NCBI RefSeq assembly: GCF_964355755.1
Contig: NC_092676.1
Span: 16,662,288 to 16,722,287 of the forward strand
Reading direction: 5' to 3'
Source of the DNA: Antedon mediterranea
Lineage: Eukaryota; Echinodermata; Crinoidea; Comatulida; Antedonidae
DNA length: 60,000 bases
Shown: positions 11,279-21,407 of the stretch, piece by piece
Position numbering within the stretch: position 1 is the stretch's first letter
Layout of the letters: each line of letters opens with the position of its first letter
Translations under genes and position numbers: made by a program
The notes under the pieces: generated by a model
Database searches by the model: none
Told to the model about the DNA's origin: nothing
The model's input: the letters and a program-made list of their open reading frames with translations, nothing else

Positions 11279-11707
11279 TGTAACTGCTCTTGGGCTCGGA
11301 GCAAGTTTGGAATGTAGAGGGCGTCGTTTAGTCAAGTCACACAAACGCGAACAAGGCAACACTATGACCATCAGTTAAACAATCTTCAATTTATTATGTT
11401 CCAACCGTGTCTGTCTGACTACCTTTTATTAGTTCGTTCGGTGAGTGAATATGACCGCTCTAAGCCTCAAATCTTATGTCAATATTCTCCTTTCAAACAT
11501 TATCTCAATTTAGTAATCATCTGCAACTGAACACAATGTGTAATTTGGCATTTATGCTCGCAAATCTGGCATTTTCTACCATAAATAAACCCACGTGCAT
11601 CGCCGACTGATGCTAGTTGCGCTCTTCCGACGCGAAGTCAAAGTTCGTTCTACCTCACAAATACAATTTAAAACGCTGGGGGCGCGCTGCATGGGAAAGA
11701 TCTAACA
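11279..11707 (-). repeat. 5' LTR of the BEL/Pao element
   Basis: It is 429 bp and nearly identical to 5507-5935. In element orientation it lies upstream of gag and should hold the promoter. It is followed to the right by the target duplicate AACGT at 11708-11712. Confidence 0.95.
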
Positions 11708-12100
11708 AACGTCCTCCGGGAATGTTTTTGCACACTTGAGTACAAAGCGGTAAAAGTGAAGGATTGACACCATCTTCACTCTCCTCACTGTCTTGAAGCA
11801 GAAGAATATTGCTGTGGAGTTGATACAGGAGATTCTTGATACAGGTTATGAACCGCAGTATTGCCTGAAGTGGCATAGCAGTGATATGCCTCTTGCTTTT
11901 ACATATGGCACACTCAATTGCTTCTTTGCAGTCACAGGCTTGATGTGAGTTTGATGTGCAGCATTTGTAACACAGGTTAGACTCCTTCAGCAGAGCTTTT
12001 CTCTCTTTTAAGTGTGTCTAAGACACCAATTATTCAGTCTGTCTGTGGTACCTGCAGTTTCTTTTTTGCCTTGTAGCATTGGGCCAACATTAGTTCTACT
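11708..12100 (-). pseudogene. Older BEL/Pao element, gag zinc-knuckle and protease start
   Basis: The minus strand reads ERKALLKESNLCYKCC, then HQACDC, then ECAICKSKRHITAMP (about 12010-11875). This is the cysteine-rich end of a BEL gag. It is followed by CTQVCKNIPGGR (about 11745-11712), which stops exactly at the insertion point of the young element and resumes at 5506. The intervening reading contains frameshifts. The family differs from the young element. It resembles the BEL lineage whose protease carries DDQSNR or DEQSNR. Confidence 0.6.
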
Positions 12101-12195
12101 CACGGTAAGTGATCTTGCGGGTGGCTGGTTGTTACGTGCAGGCTTCTCAGACACAGGTGTCGTTTCACATATCCGCCTGATTGTTTTATAGTCTG

Positions 12196-12372
12196 AGAGA
12201 TGGATCGATATAGTGCACATATTTTGTGTGTGGCATACTTTAGTACATCTGAAAACCAGATTCTTATGTGTTTCGGGTGCTGGGCCTTGGGGTCAGAGGT
12301 CAATGACCTACTTTTAGACCCACATTTTACCAATATTTTTATTTTATGGTACAGGGCGTGTTAACGTACAAT
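12196..12372. repeat. Inverted repeat, left arm (partner 15484-15677)
   Basis: About 180 bp here is the reverse complement of 15484-15677, at roughly 80-85% by eye. The shared core includes GGTCAGAGGTCAATGACC and the string GTTTCGGGTGCTG. The arms enclose about 3.1 kb holding an unnamed gene remnant and BEL pol debris. They could be terminal repeats of an old element or an inverted duplication of a gag-proximal region. Confidence 0.7.
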
Positions 12373-12789
12373 GAATGATGAATATACTAAACATTGATTC
12401 ATTTCAGTCATTATTTAAAAATGTAGAAGTGTATGTAAAAAAAATGTTTAATTCGTGTTACCTTGTGATCTTGTATATGAAAAATAACGATTTTTACTCA
12501 TTTTTGATTAAAATTTACAAAAAAAGGCTATCTCGTTAACTACTACTATATAAACTTTTATCATAAACCTACTACTGTATAAATTACTAAAACATTATCA
12601 TCACTGTAATCCTCACTGTGCAAATCATCTTCATCCAATACCATTTCAGGGAACCTACAGGTATGTCCTATTGAATTTCAAATATCTTCCCATCACCACT
12701 TTCCAACCTCTGTTATTTGGTTCAATCTCCATTATTTGGTTCAATCTCCATTAGATATGCCATTATGGCATCCTCCATATGAGTGCGAC

Positions 12790-13700
12790 ATAATTGGTCC
12801 TCTAAATTTTTTGGCAAAGCACTGACTTGCAAGGTGGTAGGCATGTTTGATCAGATGTCTTAATCGTCTCAAGCGGATTCTCTCCATCCTGTGGTTCGTA
12901 TATTTTATCGAATATTTCTAATTTTGCCTTGTTTACTTTCTTCAATGTTGGTCTACTGTACATAGCACATACAAATTCTTCTAGAATATCTGAAGTGCTA
13001 TCTCTAACATTTTCGGACAATCCAATTGATTAAATGCCTCAGTAAAATCGTGTTGATTCAACCATTATAGGGACGTAGCTTTCCTTTTCGCAAAAATACA
13101 GCAGTGTTGAATCCAGTAAATGCGTGATATGCAGGTAAAGCAAAAAAAAACCGTTGATCCTATGCTTTTTGCTATTTTGCTAACAATGACTCTTCCCACT
13201 AAGATGGATGCTTTTAGTGTTGAAGCAAAATACAAGTGTTACTTGCTCGTACAACACAAGTTGAAGGTCTTGGATTTTGCTCAGATATATATCTGTCATG
13301 AAACATAATCTTCCTCTAAATTATCACAGGCAACCTCCTGTACCAAATTTCGATTAATTTTCCCATCAAAATTTGATATCTGAATCTCTTTCTTTTCTTC
13401 GTTTTTAACTTTATTTGCCTGAAATATATATTGTCTTCTGCGTGTGTTATGATATTTTACTTCTTTTGAGTGAAATCCAATGTTTTCTATATTGGCTTGC
13501 ATAACAGAGTCACCTAATATAACAGCAGGTTCTTTAATATTCTGCTCTGCCGTATCCAATTCACAGCTGGTAAGTCGGGTTTCTTTTCTCTTTTCTGTCT
13601 CTTTTATTGTCACAAAATATACATACATTTCCAAAAATATCTGTTGGTTTGGAAGAATAATGGGATACATCTTTACGATGGGGTTTTTCATGCCTTGTAT
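12790..13700 (-). pseudogene. Decayed gene of an unnamed repeated animal family
   Basis: A 131-aa ORF (13691-13296) contains RLTSCELDTAEQNIKE and YHNTRRRQY. Farther along the strand (about 13030-12810) is LEEFVCAMYSRPTLKKVNKA followed by an ETIKTSD block. Both blocks resemble the N- and C-terminal parts of a lineage-expanded family of uncharacterised animal proteins that usually travel with mobile elements: an N-terminal C-T-A-I----, a YH-CRR-Y block, then E-FVC-LYG--SVNEAR. The intervening protein is reduced to frameshifted scraps. I do not know its function. The assignment rests on remembered pattern only. Confidence 0.4.
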
Positions 13701-13785
13701 TATCTGTCGAACTAGGTGTTTTACATTTTATTTTTTGTAAAGCGGTAAATGATTTATAGCACTTAATGTGGTAGCCATCTCATGA

Positions 13786-15411
13786 TTATTCTTCAAATCC
13801 TTCTGCTGGATCAATCACCACTATCTTTGTGATCGGTCTTCTGAACTCACCGCCACTAGTCTTTATTTTAACATTTGTGATCTTTCCATCGGTACCTGGA
13901 TAAACATGAATTACTCTTCCCAGAGTCCATTTCCCTCTAATAGAACTAGGATCTGATAACATAACTGTGTCATCAACACGTACGTTTCGCCTCTCGACGT
14001 TCCACTTCTTACGAGAAACCACCAATGGAAAAACGTCAGTATTCCAGGCCTTCCAAAACGAATCTACTATTCGTTGAACAAATTCTGCTCTGTGTCTCGA
14101 GTTATTGGTCGGCTTAAATGGACCTTGTGGAACTGCACTGGAAGCATGTCCTAATAGCAAATCATTGGGGCACAGATAGCTTCCATCATCTGAATCGTTG
14201 GGAATTCGTCAAATCGGTCTTTGGTTGACCATATTTCCCACCTCAAGTAAACATGTATTTAATTCAGACGGGGTCAATATCTGTGAACCTATCGCTCTCT
14301 TTAATGCATTCTTTACACTTTTAACAAGTGCTTCTGCACAACCATTTTGTTGGGCGATACCAAAAACAGCAGCTCCCTCCATTTCTGACTTCCTTAGACC
14401 GCTGATGGCTACTGCTGGAGATGGTTTATTTTCAATTATATCGACCGACATGCAGTATGTCTGCATCAGACTGATTATCTTTGAACCACAGGAAACGTAG
14501 ACATTTCCTGTGATCTTCTCGCACTTTAATTACGTAAAACATCTGTTCAATGTCACCCGTCACTGCTACTTGTTCTTCGCGGAATCGAATGAGTAATCCA
14601 AGTAACAAAATAGTGTCGTTTAGCGAAACATCGTTGAACGTAGCACTGGAGTCAAAAACTACTTTTAACTTGTCTGGTTTTCGCGGGTGATACACGCCAA
14701 AGTGAGGAAGATACCAAGCTTCATCTTCTTCTTTCACTAACTTATTCTCTACCCTACACGTAAGCCTTTTATCCAATATTTTGCCCACAAAATCGAAGTA
14801 TTGAACTTGATTTTTAGGATCTTTATTCAATGAGCTGACGAGCGTCTTCATCCTTTGTGGTGCTTGACAATTGTTGTTAGGTAGTTTTTGCCGACCTCTT
14901 TTGAATGGAAAGGGTGCAACCCAATTGCCAGCGGCATCTTTAACTATCTTGTGACTCATAAGATTTGAAAACTCTAAATCTTAAGTTGAATGGCCTAATT
15001 TTTCATCACCTGCAGTCTGTGTAAATATGTCTGCACCAAATTACTTTCGTGACTTAGAATCTGGCAGATTTCTACCGTATTTTTGCAGGGTTGAAAGTTA
15101 GCTGAAGTACGTCCATTGGTTAGTTGTGTGTAGTAGGTACTGATGGCCTTTTTCTGGTTTGTTAGATCTCGTCGAAGGTGTGCACCATTTAAACACACTA
15201 CTTCTATCACAACCCAGCCAAGATCTAAGCGATGTGCCCAGGGTTCTTGATTTTCTCCGTTGATGACTTCCCTAACTTTGTGGAATTGGGGAGCATCACT
15301 TCCAATCAGAATCAAAACATCCGCGTCTTTCTTTAAAGGTGGTATAAGATTTGATATTGGCTCCAGATGTTTGAATGCTTCGGCAGCCTTTGGGGTAGGA
15401 ATTTCCGACAC
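13786..15411 (-). pseudogene. Older BEL/Pao pol remnant with internal deletion
   Basis: Four minus-strand frames line up in pol order. 15411-14995 is the post-protease linker (EIPTPKAAEAF, LILIGSDAPQFHKV, RLDLGWVV). 14959-14432 is the RT N-terminal half (KLKVVFDSSATFNDVSLND, then GDIEQMF, motif A). 14466-14209 holds the RT stretch after motif A fused directly to the integrase end (NGCAEALVKSVKNALKRAIG). 14160-13786 is the C-terminal DUF5641-like domain (RKKWNVERRNVRVDD, then GRVIHVYPGTDG). RT motif C, RNase H and the integrase core are deleted. It is a different BEL family from the intact element and probably the same as the gag-protease scraps at 11.7-12.1 kb. Confidence 0.8.
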
Positions 15412-15483
15412 GTCTTTTAATGAGAATCAAGGTTTAGTATATTCATCAGCTTTAATTTAAGCCTAATTTCAAAGAAATTGATG

Positions 15484-15677
15484 TACGTTAACACGTCCTG
15501 TGCCATAAAATTAAAATGTTGGTAAAATATGGATCAACAAGTAGGTCATTGACCTCTGACCCCAAGGCACAGCACCCGAAACACTTAAGAATCGGGTTTT
15601 CAGATGTACCAAAGTATGTTTGACGCACACAAATCATGTTAAGACCAATGGTAAAATATGTACACTATTGATCCATC
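15484..15677. repeat. Inverted repeat, right arm (partner 12196-12372)
   Basis: It is the reverse complement of 12196-12372 over about 180 bp, and it carries the pre-insertion target of the LINE fragment that begins at 15678. Confidence 0.7.
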
Positions 15678-15997
15678 ACATGAAAATATACGAGATAACA
15701 AAACAAGAAGAATGGAGTAAAAGAATTAAACGAAGGAGACTAAAATGGTATGGACACATAATTAGATTACCGGATAATACCCCAATCAAACAAACAATGA
15801 GGGAAACTAACAGGAAAATAAAACGACCCGTAGGAAGACCAAGCAATAACTGGATGAATCAAATAAAGAAAAACTTACAAGGACATGTAGACACTAACAC
15901 AATAACAAACCAACCTGCCATAAACTGACAAACATGGAAACAAATTGTGGAAAGCGTAATGTCGGAAGACGGAAAACGTTAAGAAAAAAAAGAAAAA
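15678..15997 (+). mobile_element. 5'-truncated LINE 3' end with 11-bp target duplication
   Basis: The plus strand encodes RIKRRRLKWYGHIIRLPDN, then KRPVGRPSNNWMNQI. This is the terminal R-LKW-GH--R-P / GRP--W block of many LINE ORF2 proteins (RTE- or R1-like). After the stop an A-rich tail runs to 15997. The 11-bp direct repeat ATTGATCCATC flanks the piece at 15667-15677 and 15998-16008, a classic target-primed insertion with 5' truncation. Confidence 0.85.
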
Positions 15998-16303
15998 ATT
16001 GATCCATCCGTCTATTATAAAATCCACGAATACTTTGAATGATGGAAGGTGACCTTCTTTTCCGTCTTTTTTTAAATTTTCATTTCCAAAAACACAACGC
16101 GCCACCAGACAAAAACAAACAAACAAACAAAAAATGGTTCTCAACAAGAAACAAAAAAACACCTTTTTCGTCTTATACGCAGTAGCTTGGACACTCACTA
16201 GCATAGTGGCCTAGCTGCTTACATCGGGGCAGGTGATCTTAGACTTATCGCGCTTGGCAGCAGGTGTTCTTCGTTGGTACGAGTTCTGCTCCAGCTTTGT
16301 GAG

Positions 16304-16507
16304 TCATGCTGCACAGTCTTCTTGTTTCGCTCTAATGTCCTCAGTAAGATCGGTCTGGACCTTTACGGCAAGTGACAAGTTCTCCAGTGTTTTCAGTATC
16401 ATGTCGTCGGTGTCATTACTGCAGACAGCAACAATTCTTCCTGCTTTCTGGTGAAGACCTTCTTCCATATCTAAGGCCCACATCCCGAAGTTTAAAGAAA
16501 CTGGCAC
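16304..16507 (-). CDS. Unrecognised ORF between BEL debris and the LINE
   Basis: The 67-aa frame reads LHQKAGRIVAVCSNDTDD then LTEDIRAKQEDCAA, and it continues past one stop with a basic KRDKSK stretch. I do not recognise it. Composition looks more coding-like than the surroundings. It may be gag-type coiled sequence belonging to the neighbouring BEL debris. No start context or splice signals stand out. Confidence 0.2.
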   Translation of the reverse strand: MPVSLNFGMWALDMEEGLHQKAGRIVAVCSNDTDDMILKTLENLSLAVKVQTDLTEDIRAKQEDCAA

Positions 16508-16868
16508 CAGGGTCTTCTTTCAACATTTTACTTACATTTTAAACTATCTCTCCTGCATCTTAATATTAGAAGTATTACGCATAAAGTTAATGATCTCGAA
16601 TGCCTTTTGAATTCAATTAATAACAAATTTTCCATAATCGGTATCAGTGAAACATGGCTTAATGAAAACTCCCCTATTCCTTCCATTAATAACTACTCCT
16701 TCTTTGCAAGCAATAGAAGCAATAATCAAATTGGCGGAGGAGTTGCATTTTTTATACGTAATGATATTAGCATTACAATTCGAAATGACTTAAAATTACC
16801 AGACGACCTTTCCGAATCACTTTTTGTTGAGATTGAAAATTCAAAGACAAACAAGCACGAATGTGCAA

Positions 16869-17192
16869 TACTCGGGGTACAGCGAAAGAAGCTGTAATGA
16901 CGTCATAAGACCGGATGTAACGTCACATACACATCACTAACCGCGCTACCGAATACGGCTATACGGTACCATCTTCGAGACGTGATATGGCTGCATCCGG
17001 TTTGAAATTAAAAAATCCGGCTCTATAGCTTTGAGGACATGTCCCTGTAGTATATTCATGCTAAATCCGAGCTCAATACTACAACGAATAAGGGGGGAGT
17101 AGTACTTTATAAATCGCACTTTTTGCTCAATAGTGTCTGGATGGTAGAAGAAGAGGAAAAGATGAGAGTCCTAGACTCAGGTACCCCGAGTA
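16869..17192. mobile_element. TIR element copy 1 inside the LINE
   Basis: It is 324 bp, starts TACTCGGGGTACAGC and ends GTACCCCGAGTA. The terminal inverted repeat is about 12 bp. A near-identical copy lies at 17745-18060. It contains a perfect TGACGTCA site (CRE-type palindrome) and a second that has lost one base. There are no coding frames of note. Confidence 0.75.
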
Positions 17193-17261
17193 ATAAAACG
17201 AGATATACTCTATATCATATTACGTATACAGTATATTTCACCATAAAGTTAAAGAAAAATA

Positions 17262-17338
17262 GGTTTCGCCAGGGCTCGAACAACCGGGACCTTCTGCGTG
17301 TTGTTAAGCAGACTTGACAACCACTACACTACAAAACC
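17262..17338 (-). tRNA. tRNA-Val-like sequence, probably pseudogene
   Basis: Minus strand, 77 nt. It has a complete acceptor pairing (GGTTTTG with CGAAACC) and a D-arm GTGTAGTGGTTGTCA. The anticodon loop is expanded by three bases around TTAACAACAC, and the T-arm also has extra bases before TTCGAGC. It resembles tRNA-Val(AAC) but the enlarged loop should stop it working. The same tRNA-like unit recurs about 295 bp away. Confidence 0.45.
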
Positions 17339-17560
17339 TCTTACACTAAAAATGTGGGTTACACAAAGTTTTTTAATCCATTTAAATTACAAATAAATAT
17401 GGTAATAAGCACAAAGCAAAATAAACATGTATAAAAGTGATAATTACCGATTACACAAAATAGTTTTTTAAAAAAATAATAAAAATAAGATATACTGTGT
17501 TTAATTATCATATTGCGTATAGGCCTACAGTACTTTTCACCATAAAATAAAAAAAAAAAA

Positions 17561-17632
17561 GGTTTCGCCCGGGCTCGAACCAGGTACCTTCTGCGTGTTA
17601 AGCAAACGTGATAACCACTACGCCAAGAAGCC
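17561..17632 (-). tRNA. tRNA-Val(AAC)-like sequence followed by a T run
   Basis: Minus strand, 72 nt. The D-arm is GCGTAGTGGTTATCAC, the anticodon stem TTTGC/GCAGA encloses the loop TTAACAC (anticodon AAC), and the T-arm is CCTGG-TTCGAGC-CCGGG. Twelve Ts follow directly, a strong Pol III terminator. The acceptor stem has two mismatches (GGCTTCT against CGAAACC). It is either a weak tRNA gene or a tRNA-derived SINE head, inside the composite insertion in the LINE. Confidence 0.5.
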
Positions 17633-17744
17633 GCATATAACTACCTTACGCTGTGTGGTGTGTCACACATTGTGGCTTCTTAATTAAACAAATTAATTAA
17701 CAAACTAGACTCGGGTACCCCGAGTAAAAAGCACGAATGTGCGA

Positions 17745-18060
17745 TACTCGGGGTACAGCAAATGAAGCTGTAATGACGTCATAAGACGGGATGTGACGTC
17801 ACATACACATCAATAACCTACCAAATACGGCTATATGGTACCATTTTCGAGACGTTATATGGCTGCATCCGGTTTGAAATCTAAAAATCCGGCTCTATAG
17901 ATTTGAGGACATGTCCCTGTAGTATATTCATGCTAAATCCCAGCTCAATACTACAACTAATAAGGGAGGAGTAGTACTTTAAAAATTGCACTTTTTACTC
18001 AATAGTGTCCAGATGGTGGAGGAGAAAATGAGTAAGTACTAGACTCGGGTACCCCGAGTA
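17745..18060. mobile_element. TIR element copy 2 inside the LINE
   Basis: It is 316 bp, in the same orientation as copy 1 and sharing nearly all of its sequence and both ends. It has two perfect TGACGTCA sites. It is preceded by AAGCACGAATGTGCGA (17729-17744), which repeats the LINE bases just before copy 1 (16853-16868) with one mismatch. After 18060 the LINE resumes. Confidence 0.75.
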
Positions 18061-18312
18061 AAAAATTGATATTATAGGCATTATTTACAGAGCCCCCTGT
18101 GGAGGGCTAGATTCTTTTACTAAATCCGTCGATAATGTATTAACCCAAATTAACAATGAAAACACAAATTGTCATCTCATGGGAGACTTCAATATTGATT
18201 TATTAAAATTCCATAACCATAAATTAACAAACACCTACCTAAATACCTTAATTTCCCATTCTTTTTTCCAACTATTTCAAAACCAACTAGGATTACCTCA
18301 ACTTCGGCCACC

Positions 18313-19194
18313 TTGATTGATCATTTTTATTCCAAACAATCTAACTATAAAATAGTTGCTGGTGTTTTACTTAATGATATCTCCGACCACCTTCCTATAT
18401 TTCAGTTCATTAATCAAGAAATTAATGATCAAAACCTTGATGATAATAGCGCCAACTACTCATTTCGTATAAATGACCTAAATGCCTTATCGATTGATTT
18501 AGAAGGTGAAGACTGGTCTATGATATTTGATTGTGACCCAAGATTGAGTTTTGATATATTTATTGAAAAATTTACAAATATCCACTCCAGACACTTGGTT
18601 AAAAGTAGTATAAAATCAAATAAAACGTTTAAACAACCATGGATGTCATCTGCTCTCTTAAAATGTAGTTCTCGGAAACATAAACTTTATAACAAATATA
18701 TGCACACACGTAGTAATAATGACAAATTAAACTATACAAAATATAATAATATATTCACTAATCTTTGTCGCACTGCTAAAAAGAATTATTATACTTCCCA
18801 GTTTGATAGATATAAAGGTAATCTGAAGAACACATGGCTTGTAATAAATTCTGTTTTAAATAAAGGTAATAATAATAACAAGCACCCGAATCTAATTAAA
18901 GACGGTGATAATATTTACAAAACTCAAAAAGAGATATGTGAATCGTTTAACAACTATTTTTCTACAATTGGTCCTAATCTTATTAATAGTATGCCAACTA
19001 ATATAACTGATCCATTATCTTATCTTCATTCTGCGTTTGCCAACTCATTTTATATTAGCCCAGTTTCAATTGATGATGTTAACCTAACTATATACAATCT
19101 AAATTCTAATAAAGGGTCTGGATCTGACGGTATTACTGCTCGTGTCTTAAAATCTGTATCTCCCTTAATCATCCACCAACTTACCATTGTATAA
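18313..19194 (+). pseudogene. LINE ORF2 middle part (endonuclease end to RT approach)
   Basis: A 293-aa frame. SDHLPIFQF near its start is the endonuclease His motif. PWMSSALLKCSSRKHKLYNK and YNNIFTNLCRTAKKNYY form the usual linker. FNNYFSTIGPNL and NKGSGSDGITARVLK form RT motif 0/1. It runs out at a frameshift at about 19185, after which LAKVVPIFKKGE continues in another frame up to the second insertion at 19280. Confidence 0.85.
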
Positions 19195-19280
19195 ATTCAT
19201 CTTTTTTATCTGGCACTTTTCCAACACACTTAAAACTAGCTAAAGTTGTGCCCATTTTCAAGAAAGGTGAACGAAGTCAA

Positions 19281-19649
19281 TTTTTGCTACTCGGAGACTG
19301 CGGCAATTAACAAACTCATAGAATAATAAATAAAGACGCATACAACATAAGTTCTGGCTTAAATAGTTTAATTAGTAAATGAACATTCACCCATGTAAAA
19401 CTGCACATAAAAGTCATAAGCAAATATAAGTTATATAGCAATAATTTTCCAATTCTAAGTAAGCACAACAGGGATGCTCAGAGAAAAATAGCCCTATTGC
19501 CATAAGTGTCATAATATTGGGCGGGAGGGAGGGAAAATTGTCTTCAACTTAATGTGATCGTGTTAACAGAGAGGATGCTTGGTCAAAGAGGTCGAAAACC
19601 CGCCCTCTCCGTTCTCAAAATAGAATTGTGTTTCCAACCCAATTCTTGA
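19281..19649. mobile_element. Short copy of a TIR-less element, head-to-tail with the long copy
   Basis: It is 369 bp, starts TTTTTGCTACTCGGAGACTG and ends CCAACCCAATTCTTGA. Its first ~225 bp equals 19650-19863 and its last ~120 bp equals 25265-25384, so it is an internally deleted copy of the adjacent element. The ends are not inverted repeats and no target duplication is evident. The pair sits between A and T of the LINE sequence. Confidence 0.75.
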
Positions 19650-20444
19650 TTTTTGCTACTCGGAGACTGCGGCAATTAACAAACTCATAGAATAATAAAT
19701 AAAGACGCATACAACATAAGTTCTGGCTTAAATAGTTTAATTAGTAAATGAACATTCACCCATGTAAAACTGCACATAAAAGTCATAAGCAAATATAAGT
19801 TATATAGCAATAATTTTCCAATTCTAAGTAAGCACAACAGGGATGCTCAGAGAAAAATAGCCCGCGGCAGGTGCGAAGGCACCGCCAAGAGCAGCCCACC
19901 AAAGAGCAGGAAACAAGGAAGAATGTTCACTTACTCGCATGAAACTGAGATAAAAAAAAAACAACCAGGACTCCCTGGAAGAGTCTCCAAAGAGACTGAT
20001 AGGTACAAAAATCACCATTAATACAACGATGCTCCCCATGAAAGTATACGCAGATACTTCATGGCAGTATGTTGAGCATCAGCACCTTCCACCCAGGGCT
20101 AATCCAAGGGCTCCACTACCGTGCACTGCAATGGGAGCAAAGTTGTACACATCGCCAATAAACAATACTGACAGAAAAAACAAAAACGCATGGATGTGAG
20201 TTATAATGTAAATGTAGATTTTTATTATGTTGTTGAAAATTCGTAGAAATATAAATTATTCAATGAAATACAACAATACAGCTGGCCACCTCTTGAACAT
20301 GATGAGGGAAATCCCTGTTTTCAGTTTATGACCGCCCATTTGGAGATCTAAAAGTATGATGCTTTTTGATTGGAGTTTCCTTAACAACCTGAGGTGATTG
20401 TCAATTAGATTGCCAAGGGCTTTAGGTTGTCAACAAATCATGTC

Positions 20445-20700
20445 CCAGGTTAAGATAAAATATGATAAGATAAATCTTTATTGTCATGAACACAACAAGG
20501 CGAGCATGAAATTGGTTTTCCTTGATGCTTAAAAACACATGCAATATATAAAACATTAAAAATATCAATACAATACATTAAAAATATATACAGCTGTAAA
20601 CAAGTAAAACAAACTATCTTTGAAATGTTGAGTTGGAAACATGAATAGAGTTGTGGACGATGTCTAGAACAGAATTGGTGAACTTTCAAAAATTGTCTTC
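20445..20700 (-). repeat. LINE 3' tail, minus strand
   Basis: Read on the minus strand it ends ATGACAATAAAGATTTATC followed by TTATCTTATC, the AATAAA-plus-short-repeat tail of CR1/L2-like LINEs and dependent SINEs. The upstream portion is AT-rich without a coding frame. It lies inside the 5.7-kb element. Confidence 0.5.
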
Positions 20701-21407
20701 GGTTTTTCGGTAGGTTGATCCAATATTTAAATCAAAGACACATATAAAATAAAAATATAATGTTTAAAGTACATATTGTTAACATATTAAAGTGATTGGT
20801 TGAGAATTGATGAACGGAAAAAGAAAAGAGTAGGCACATGTTTTTCGATTCTCAAGCCACAGTCCATTAGTTCCATTGTCTCGGGCTGAGTGAGGCTAAC
20901 CTGTGACTGTCAGTAGCATTTTGGCTTAACGGAGGTTAAATCTTCTATATATTGTATTTAACCAACATTGATTATAATTATGATTAATATATTTGCCATT
21001 CCTAACGTTCCGAAGAATTAATAATAGGTAGGCCTACTTAATTATTTTGAAGTATTTTAAAACATATTAGTTAGAAATGCGCAACATTCCTATTATAGTA
21101 AATGGAATCGTCCGTACCATGAAAGTTAAATACTTTATGGACAGGTCCACTTATTTTCAAGGGATATGCTTTGATTATTATTGATTGAGGATTATTTATA
21201 TATATATATATAAATTTGCCATTGGATATATGTATATATAAAGTATGAAAGGAATCATATTTTGTAGGTTTTTAGTTTTAATTGATTAATTTAAAACTGT
21301 TAGTACTGCTATAGGAATCTATGTTTGCATTTTCTTCAATTAATATTTATTTTTTTAAATGAAAACATATTATTTTTAAAACTGAATTTATTGTAATTAA
21401 TTAAACT

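Larger units (their letters stand above)
5507..11707 (-). mobile_element. BEL/Pao LTR retrotransposon, full length, minus strand
   Basis: The 6201-bp element has two 429-bp LTRs (5507-5935 and 11279-11707) beginning TG and ending CA. A perfect 5-bp target duplication AACGT sits at 5502-5506 and 11708-11712. Between the LTRs lie gag and pol, both on the minus strand. I found only three differences between the LTRs, which implies recent insertion. A short purine run (GTGGGAG) precedes the 3' LTR, as expected for a polypurine tract. No primer-binding site was identified. The element has three apparent lesions: a protease lacking its active-site Asp, a gag-to-pol frameshift, and YVND in place of YVDD in the reverse transcriptase. 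It interrupts an older BEL copy. Confidence 0.93.
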
